A stretch of DNA of 33,023 nt from a candidate division Zixibacteria bacterium SM23_73_3. Its GTDB lineage: Bacteria; Zixibacteria; MSB-5A5; SM1-73. A program made the position numbers and the translations under genes. Position 1 is the stretch's first letter; each line of letters opens with the position of its first letter. This document shows, one piece after another, positions 1-6,744 of this stretch. A model generated the notes under the pieces. It was not told the origin of the DNA. It made no database searches and worked only from the letters and a program-made list of their open reading frames with translations. The stretch covers positions 1 through 33,023 of the forward strand of contig LJUX01000031.1 of the NCBI GenBank assembly GCA_001304155.1. The letters are read 5' to 3'.

Positions 1-226
1 TCATCACCCTGGCTCCGCAGGCGGAGGCGCCAAATAGCATGTTTATAGCCGCCACCTCGCTTTCAGCCTGGATGAATGTTCCCCCCACCTCTGGTAATCT
101 CCAGGATAAATATTCAGGAACTTCATTTTGAGGGGTAATGGGATAGCCAGCAAAGAAGCGACATCCAGCCCGAACAGCTCCTTCGGCTAAAGCCTCATTT
201 CCCTTCATTAAGGTTTTTTCAGCCAT
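1..226 (-). CDS. 2-oxoacid:ferredoxin oxidoreductase alpha subunit (KorA/VorB-like), N-terminal part, truncated by window edge
   Basis: Minus-strand translation from ATG at 226: [82 protein letters not shown]...QAESE is typical of the family. Lies just downstream of a ferredoxin gene, as in kor/vor operons. Confidence 0.88.
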   Translation of the reverse strand, partial: MAEKTLMKGNEALAEGAVRAGCRFFAGYPITPQNEVPEYLSWRLPEVGGTFIQAESEVAAINMLFGASACGARVM

Positions 227-315
227 GAATTAACTCCTTGAAATCAGTCTGGAGTCTTGAGACCAGAGAATTTAGTTTTTCTCAAAACTCATAACTCCAA
301 ACTCAAGACTCAAAT

Positions 316-519
316 CTATTTATATACTTCAATAGCCACATCCGGACATACAAAAGCACAGAGCATACAACCAGTGCAAGCCTCTGGTTTGACCATACAG
401 GCAGGATGGAAGCCCAGTGGGCTAAAATGATTTGCCAGTTCGATTACCTCATAGGGACATGCCACAATACACAGTTCACAAGCCTTACACCTTTTTTCAT
501 CAACCTCAATTCTTGGCAT
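316..519 (-). CDS. 2x[4Fe-4S] ferredoxin (KorD/VorD-like delta subunit)
   Basis: MPRIEVDEKRCKACELCIVACPYEVI...CTGCMLCAFVCPDVAIEVYK, two CxxCxxCxxxCP motifs. ATG at 519 is preceded by GGAGAGG, so the longer ORF start at 561 is unlikely. Confidence 0.9.
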   Translation of the reverse strand: MPRIEVDEKRCKACELCIVACPYEVIELANHFSPLGFHPACMVKPEACTGCMLCAFVCPDVAIEVYK

Positions 520-671
520 AAGATCCTCTCCAGGATGGTTCGAAAATAGAGACAGGTTCAAATTCTAAAGCACCATGATGAACAATTTCTTATCAATCTA
601 CGCAATTCGTTTTTTAAAAGCAAGAAAATTTGTAACTTTTTTCACAAAGTTCATACCTCTCCCCCTATCTC

Positions 672-724
672 CCCTTCAGGGTGAATCCCTTCAGGGTGAA
701 CCCCTCTCCATTTCATGGAGAGGG
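672..724. repeat. Two 15-bp tandem units (cccttcagggtgaa[t/c]) followed by hairpin ccctctcc-atttcat-ggagaggg
   Basis: Units at 672-686 and 687-701; hairpin arms 702-709 and 717-724 read directly. Confidence 0.75.
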
Positions 725-931
725 TGAGATAGAAAATGGTTGCCTCGCGCCTTGCGGGTTTTTTGGGTGTAACCATTTTGGGAAAAGACCCAAAAATTTT
801 TTCAAAAATCTCAATTCAGGTTTGACGAAAAGAAAAACATGGTAATTTTACGTTTGATATTGTAATTGTGAGCAGAATTTTATAGTATATAAGCTATGCT
901 ATTGGAAGAGGCTGTGTTTACTTTATGTGTT

Positions 932-986
932 GCATCAGGATATTGTTATCCTGATGCGAAAGCATCGGGACCACAAAACCCCGATG
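932..986. repeat. Compound palindromic element with three alternative hairpins
   Basis: gcatcaggata-ttgt-tatcctgatgc (932-957); tcctgatgc-gaaa-gcatcggga (949-970); catcggg-N10-cccgatg (963-986). Confidence 0.75.
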
Positions 987-1193
987 GAACAAAACAAAGT
1001 TGTTGCGTCGAAAGTGGCCGGTAAGTTTCTTTTGTTATCTTAGCCTCCAAAGTGGAAAGATGGATTAACGATTAGAATTGTTGCTTTAAAATAAGAAAAA
1101 AGGGGTCTTTTTTGTGAGGGGATAGGACCACACACAAGTCTTCTGATCAGATAGAAGGGATTGGATGTGGTAGAAGAAGATCTATGAAACTGC

Positions 1194-1223
1194 AAAAAAA
1201 CCGCCACTTCCGACGGTTTTTTT
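1194..1223 (-). terminator. Rho-independent terminator of the zinc-ribbon gene
   Basis: aaaaaaaccg-N10-cggttttttt, just downstream of the minus-strand CDS ending at 1264. Confidence 0.6.
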
Positions 1224-1263
1224 CAATTCCTCTCTAAAGAGATACCTTTTTGCGAGAACTGCC

Positions 1264-1455
1264 CTACTTATAGATTTCGTCATGATTACACTTACATACT
1301 CCCACATGTTTCTGTTTGAATTTCCATGTCCCTGAGCTTGATCTAACGGAAGTAACGTAAAGTATTTGTTCAATGGCTCCTCCACACTTGGGGCAATACA
1401 CCACCTGTTTTTCCTTTTTGACCTTATCTGCAAACGTGGTAAGCTTTCGAGGCAT
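1264..1455 (-). CDS. Small zinc-ribbon-like protein (63 aa)
   Basis: MPRKLTTFADKVKKEKQVVYCPKCGGAIEQ...GVCKCNHDEIYK: CPKCGG plus CKC; ggaaaggag SD region upstream; followed by a terminator. Confidence 0.65.
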   Translation of the reverse strand: MPRKLTTFADKVKKEKQVVYCPKCGGAIEQILYVTSVRSSSGTWKFKQKHVGVCKCNHDEIYK

Positions 1456-1631
1456 AAATTATTCTCCTTTCCATTAGAAACCACCCTCCGTTTTCTCATA
1501 ATTACAGGTGGGTGATTTTACCTTTCAAATCAATTTGAATTTAATATAAAAACGCATCTTGGCAAGAGTTTTTTTGAACAAAACAAGAGAGCTTCGAAAT
1601 CCTTCACAACTGAGCGTTGACAAGGGAATCC

Positions 1632-1991
1632 TCATTTTCCTAATAAGGATACCCCAAACAGTATTAAGACAATTCCTATCCACTTAAAGGTTGAGAAAGG
1701 TTCTGCAAAGATCTGCCACGAAAACAAAACTATCAGAACATAACCCAATCCCATCATCAAGGGATAAGCGTATGATATGTCCACCTTAGATAGAACCACC
1801 ATGTACATAGCAACGCTGGAGACATATGATATAAGCCCCAGAATAACAAAAGGGGTGGTGAAGATTTTGGAAAAACTCACCAGAAGCTGATCAACCGAGA
1901 TAGCACCTATTTTGTTCATCCCCGCTTTCAAAAATAGGTGACCGCAGACATTTAAGATTATGGCAGAAAAGATCAAGATCATTCCAGACAT
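1632..1991 (-). CDS. Small EamA/SMR-type membrane transporter
   Basis: MSGMILIFSAIILNVCGHLFLKAGMNKIG...DISYAYPLMMGLGYVLIVLFSWQIFAEPFSTFKWIGIVLILFGVSLLGK; four TM segments. ATG at 1991 preceded by AAGGAG. Confidence 0.75.
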   Translation of the reverse strand: MSGMILIFSAIILNVCGHLFLKAGMNKIGAISVDQLLVSFSKIFTTPFVILGLISYVSSVAMYMVVLSKVDISYAYPLMMGLGYVLIVLFSWQIFAEPFSTFKWIGIVLILFGVSLLGK

Positions 1992-2358
1992 GATAGGCAC
2001 TCCTTTATGTTCGAAGACTTTATCCATACAATTAAGAACAGAACATTGCGCTAATTTAAGAGAATCATCTAACATGTCAACATAAAATTTTACCTTCGTG
2101 ACGGACAGATACACATTGGGCACTCTTCAGGGCGTTCTATCTTTGGGGTCAGTAAATACTTTGAAACAGCTTACCTTCAGGAATCCAAAAAATCGGAGGC
2201 GCAAACATAAGAAAAGCAGTTGACAAAAACTTCATTTTGAGTATTTTAAAAGTAGACAAAGAATTATAGGGCTGTTAGAGCAAGTCTTGAGTCAAACTTG
2301 ACGATAACTTTTGATGTGGTCGGTTTAATTACTCTTCGCGCTTGAAAGGAGAATCTGA

Positions 2359-5300
2359 ATGAGACTGACGTGGACTTTGATCTTTACTATAGTGCTGATT
2401 TCCGTTCTCTTGTGGCAGAGTTCTGAGTCAGTGGCTTTTGAGGAAATCTATGCCCGGATATGGGTAACCTCTACGGAGGAGAAGGGAATGCTTTTGGGAG
2501 AAAAGGGGTTGATTGTGGATGCGGCCGGACCAAACTGGGTGGATGTGGTCATCAATTCAGAACGCTTGGATGATCTGCTGGCAAAGGGATACAATGTGGA
2601 GGTTGTATTCTGGACCCCGGAGGAAAGAAATACGAAACTCTTCGGGAAGGATTGGGACAGACAGTTTCACTCCTACAGCGACATGGTGGCGGAGATGCAA
2701 CAGGCCGCTTCGGATCACTCGGACATAATCATTCTGGACACTCTGGGTTATTCGGTTGAAGGGAGGATGATTCTGGGGGCAAAGATCAGCGATAATCCAA
2801 CTCTGGAGGAGGATGAGCCGGAATTTCGGATAATCGGATGCCACCATGGAAATGAATACATGTCGGTGGAGATGCCACTTTTGATGCTGGAGTATCTCAC
2901 CGATAATTATGGATCAGTGCCTCAGGTGACGCATCTGGTAAATGATCTGGAGACCTGGATCATCCCCATGATGAATCCAGACGGACGGACTGCCGGCACA
3001 AGGGGTAACGCCAACGGGGTGGACCTTAACAGAGATTATGGTTACCTTTGGAACCATTATTCTCCTGGAATTTTCTCTCAGGTAGAGACCAGAGTCATAA
3101 GAGAACACGGGATGAAAAACAACTTTTCCATTTCTCTTTCTTTTCATACCTCCGGTGACATAGTAAACCATGTATGGAATTACAAAGATTTCCCAGTAGC
3201 GGATAGTGCCTTTATTGTGGACATCTCTACCGAATACGGGTCTTATAATGGCTATTGGGTAGTGGAAGGATATCAGTGGTATCAGGTTTATGGAGATTGT
3301 AATGATTGGAGCTATGGTTCCAGGAGCAGCATAGATGCTACCATTGAAACGGACAATTACAATATTCCCAACGTCTGGAACCAGAACAGAAACGCCATAC
3401 TGGCGATGATGGAGAGGGCAGATGACGGAGTGAGGGGCATAGTGACCGATGCCAGCACTGGAGAACCCCTGGAGGCAATGGTTACTTGTATGGAATTGGG
3501 GTTACTGGTCTTTACTGATCCCGTGGTTGGCGATTATCAGAAGAACTTCCTGCCCGGCACCTACACCTTAAAATTCTCTGCCAACGGATATCGGGATACC
3601 ACCATCCCCGGGGTGGTGGTGAGTGGGGGCTCGCCCACCACCTTGAACGTGGCTTTAAGACCCGCATTAGATCTTTTTGCTGTGCACGTGATCTCATGTT
3701 ACTTTTATGATCCCTACTCTTGGCCCAATCAATATCCAAACAACCCCACCAATGCCTCCGCCGCTTTAGGGCTTCCGGATGGAATCTTTGCCTCTTTAGG
3801 AAGAGGTGGTCATGTTGAGTTAGACATGGGCGAGGTCACTCCTATAGTGGATGTTGAGGGAGACGATTTTACGATCCACGAGGTCGGCACCTCTGACGGA
3901 TACCACGTGTACTGGAGCAGTCTTCCCTATGGTGGAAGCTGGAATTATATAGGGAACGGATATGGCACCACCTCATTCGACATTTCCTCCCTTTCCACAG
4001 ATACCATCAGATATCTCATGATCGTGGATGATAATGACGGAAGCGCCACCGAATGGTATCCGGGATGCGATATCGATGCGATCACTCATGCCCGGCAGGT
4101 CACCGGTCCTTATGTGACCCTTTATACTTATTATGTGGATGACGATAGCCTGGATCTGAGCTTGGGTAATAACGATGGGAACGTCGATTTCGGGGAGACC
4201 ATAGAGCTTACCATGGTGCTGGAAAATATCGGAGACTCCATTGCTTATGACGTAGAAGCCATCTTGAGGACGACTCATCCGCTGGTAAGCGTGATCGACA
4301 GTCAGCAGATTTTCGGCGACATACCAGCCGGTGACACCATGGCAAGTTCAGCCGAGTTCGTTTTTTCAGTTTCCACGGAGATAGTTGACGGAGAGATCAT
4401 ACCTTTTCATCTGGACATAAATGCCACCAATGGTAGCTGGGGTTATGAGGGACCCAACATTTTGGTTAATGCTCCTCTTTTGGTTTATCATGCACTCGAT
4501 GTGGACGACATTGTGGGCAATGGAGATGGAAAAGCTGATCCTGGTGAAACCTGTTATCTAACAGTTACTTTGGAAAACGAAGGTGGTTATGAGGGCAAAC
4601 AGGTGGAGGCTATTTTAGTCTCAAATGATTTTTACGTAAACGTTATCTCCGGAACATCTTCCTACCCGGACATGCTTCCTGAAAGTACTGGTGTTTCCTT
4701 GACCCCTTACCAGGTTACCATAAGTGAAGAGTGTCCGGAGGGTCATTCCGCTTCCTTAATACTGGAGATCGACGCCTTTGGTCCATACTCTTCAGTTGAT
4801 ACCTTTGCACTTATTATCGGACAGAAGCCGATTTTGTTTGTGGATGATGATGGGGGAGAAGCATACGAATATTACTTCCTTACCGCTCTGGATTCGCTTG
4901 GAATAACATACGACGTATGGACCTATGAAACCCTCGATGCCCCGGCGGATTCTGTTCTGGAATTGTATCAGACAGTAGTATGGACTACAGGTCCAGATTA
5001 TGGAAGCATGGCAACTCCCCAGACCCTGACTGCTACTGATCGGACGCGGCTTATGACTTATCTGGACAATGGAGGGAACCTGTTTCTCTCCAGTCAGGAT
5101 CTTTTGCATGATAACGGTCTCAATACCTTTGTCACCGATTATCTACACGTGGTAGATTATGCTGAGGATAAGAACATCAATTCAGCAGCTGGGCTTGTTA
5201 GTGATACTATCTCTGACGGAATGGCTTTTACCTTAAATTATCCATTTTATAATTTTTCAGATTGTATAGTTCCTGGATCAGGTGCGACGGGAATCTTCTA

Positions 5301-5745
5301 TCAAACAGGAAAGGCTTCTTCAGCCTTCGAAGAAAGAGTGCCACACGATCGTCTTTCCAGTGCTGGCACTTCTGATTTGCTTGATTCTTGTGCATTGCGC
5401 TATCCTGCCTCAGGGCAATCAACCTACAAGGTGGTCTTCTTTGCATTCCCCTTTGAGGCAGTTCCTCCAGCAGGAGTATATCCAAATAATTCCCATACCC
5501 TTATGCGACGGATCATGGGTTGGTTTGGACTGGAGAAACCATCATATATCCGCGGCGATGCTAATGGAGATGGAATCATAGATCTTGGGGACATACTATA
5601 TCTGGTCAGCTACTTATACAAAAGCGGCCCAGCCTCTGATCCTTTTGAGGCAGGAGATGCTGATTGTGATGGGGACATTGACCTTGGCGATCTGCTCTAT
5701 CTGGTCAGCTATCTGTATAAGGGAGGACCAGCGCCTGGTTGTTAA
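2359..5745 (+). CDS. Secreted zinc carboxypeptidase (peptidase M14) with accessory beta domains and C-terminal dockerin
   Basis: Signal peptide; M14 motifs HHGNEYMSVE, NPDGR, GVDLNRDYGY, IETDN; C-terminus RGDANGDGIIDLGDILYLVSYLYKSGP...GDADCDGDIDLGDLLYLVSYLYKGGP gives two EF-hand-like dockerin loops. SD aaaggag. Confidence 0.92.
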   Translation: MRLTWTLIFTIVLISVLLWQSSESVAFEEIYARIWVTSTEEKGMLLGEKGLIVDAAGPNWVDVVINSERLDDLLAKGYNVEVVFWTPEERNTKLFGKDWDRQFHSYSDMVAEMQQAASDHSDIIILDTLGYSVEGRMILGAKISDNPTLEEDEPEFRIIGCHHGNEYMSVEMPLLMLEYLTDNYGSVPQVTHLVNDLETWIIPMMNPDGRTAGTRGNANGVDLNRDYGYLWNHYSPGIFSQVETRVIREHGMKNNFSISLSFHTSGDIVNHVWNYKDFPVADSAFIVDISTEYGSYNGYWVVEGYQWYQVYGDCNDWSYGSRSSIDATIETDNYNIPNVWNQNRNAILAMMERADDGVRGIVTDASTGEPLEAMVTCMELGLLVFTDPVVGDYQKNFLPGTYTLKFSANGYRDTTIPGVVVSGGSPTTLNVALRPALDLFAVHVISCYFYDPYSWPNQYPNNPTNASAALGLPDGIFASLGRGGHVELDMGEVTPIVDVEGDDFTIHEVGTSDGYHVYWSSLPYGGSWNYIGNGYGTTSFDISSLSTDTIRYLMIVDDNDGSATEWYPGCDIDAITHARQVTGPYVTLYTYYVDDDSLDLSLGNNDGNVDFGETIELTMVLENIGDSIAYDVEAILRTTHPLVSVIDSQQIFGDIPAGDTMASSAEFVFSVSTEIVDGEIIPFHLDINATNGSWGYEGPNILVNAPLLVYHALDVDDIVGNGDGKADPGETCYLTVTLENEGGYEGKQVEAILVSNDFYVNVISGTSSYPDMLPESTGVSLTPYQVTISEECPEGHSASLILEIDAFGPYSSVDTFALIIGQKPILFVDDDGGEAYEYYFLTALDSLGITYDVWTYETLDAPADSVLELYQTVVWTTGPDYGSMATPQTLTATDRTRLMTYLDNGGNLFLSSQDLLHDNGLNTFVTDYLHVVDYAEDKNINSAAGLVSDTISDGMAFTLNYPFYNFSDCIVPGSGATGIFYQTGKASSAFEERVPHDRLSSAGTSDLLDSCALRYPASGQSTYKVVFFAFPFEAVPPAGVYPNNSHTLMRRIMGWFGLEKPSYIRGDANGDGIIDLGDILYLVSYLYKSGPASDPFEAGDADCDGDIDLGDLLYLVSYLYKGGPAPGC

Positions 5746-5819
5746 ATCTGGCTTGGCAAGCCATGTTACTGTGTTGAGGCAGGGGTTTAAGGCACTGTTG
5801 AAAAGCTCCAGACCGGAGT

Positions 5820-5837
5820 GCACCAGCTTGCTGGTGC
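5820..5837. repeat. Perfect hairpin GCACCAG-CTTG-CTGGTGC downstream of the M14 gene
   Basis: Seven-bp perfect arms, about 75 bp after the stop; followed by ggtttt, so a weak terminator is possible. Confidence 0.55.
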
Positions 5838-6032
5838 GGTTTTACTATAAATCTAAGTGTTGGCAGCACAATAAGTTCTGAATTTCATAAAACGCGAAAG
5901 CAAGCTTTTACACTCCAAAACCACTTTTTCAACATGCCCGTACGGTTCATTCCTCTGGCGTGATTTTCAGACTATTCCCAAAGCACCAAGAATTTGTCAT
6001 TCTGTAACCATTTTTTAATTCTCTAAAGGCAA

Positions 6033-6491
6033 GTGCAAAAGAATATACCCATAGGAAAGACCATATTTTTATTTATAGGACTGTTTGTTTTAGGATACTT
6101 TATTTTATCCGGTTTATCAGATCAAAAACGTTCTTTCCCCCCGGATAAAAAGCTTATCCTACTTTCCTTTGATGATTTCGATAATCTGATAGGGGGCAGG
6201 GATCGTCTGCTCACAGATCACAAGAAGGCGATGTTTAACCAATACCGGGGGAGATACGTGAGATGGTCAGGGGAGGTGTATGGGATCACAAAAAAGATCT
6301 CAGGTGATTTTATTCTCAAAGTGCAACATACAGCAGGTATAAGGAATTTCGATGTAACCATTCGCTTTGATGATTCGAAAGCAGAAAAACTAAAGAGATT
6401 GAACAGAGGAGAGGCTGTGAGTTATTCAGGAAAACTGGTCAGCTTTGATCCCGACTCTGGCTACTATCTGGAAGATGGAGAACTTGAGTGA
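6033..6491 (+). CDS. Conserved hypothetical membrane-anchored protein, possibly OB-fold-like
   Basis: GTG start; N-terminal TM segment (TIFLFIGLFVLGYFILSGL); C-terminal YRGRYVRWSGEVYGITKK...VTIRF...GEAVSYSGKL resembles beta-barrel OB-type sequence (inference). Confidence 0.6.
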   Translation: MQKNIPIGKTIFLFIGLFVLGYFILSGLSDQKRSFPPDKKLILLSFDDFDNLIGGRDRLLTDHKKAMFNQYRGRYVRWSGEVYGITKKISGDFILKVQHTAGIRNFDVTIRFDDSKAEKLKRLNRGEAVSYSGKLVSFDPDSGYYLEDGELE

Positions 6492-6594
6492 CTTTTTTTA
6501 TGAATTTTCTCCACTTTCGATGAACATATCAAGGAGTTGGCATAACAAAAAAATTGATGGTTCTTAAGATGATTCATAGAATTACAAGCGTTAC

Positions 6595-6623
6595 TTGACA
6601 AATCACTTTAAGTCAAACATAAT
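6595..6623 (+). promoter_or_regulatory. Candidate sigma70 promoter
   Basis: TTGACA (6595-6600), 17-bp spacer, CATAAT (6618-6623). Confidence 0.5.
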
Positions 6624-6629
6624 GCTAAA

Positions 6630-6720
6630 AGCTTCTCTGTTGACCAACTCGGTTCTCGGTAGAGTCTTTATCAAAATAAAAAAGCCCTCTGGTCTGAATT
6701 AACCAGAGGGCTTTTGTTTT
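6630..6720 (+). ncRNA. Candidate small RNA bounded by promoter and terminator
   Basis: Promoter at 6595-6623 points at the terminator at 6683-6720 with no plausible CDS between; expected transcript about 90 nt. Confidence 0.33.
6683..6720. terminator. Bidirectional Rho-independent terminator
   Basis: agccctctggt-ctgaatta-accagagggct, with cttttgttttt on plus and ggcttttttatttt on minus. Confidence 0.85.
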
Positions 6721-6744
6721 TCAAACTCTGATTGAACCGGGGTG

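Noticed and set aside
932-986. CRISPR-like repeat array
   Set aside because: Palindromes are adjacent and dissimilar, with no regular direct repeats or spacers and no cas genes in the window.
1182-1499. 105-aa minus-strand ORF overlapping the zinc-ribbon gene
   Set aside because: Different frame, runs through the terminator; the 63-aa zinc-ribbon ORF is better supported.
1617-1643. TTGACA on plus strand, possible promoter antisense to the EamA gene
   Set aside because: No convincing -10 at proper spacing and no downstream plus-strand product nearby.
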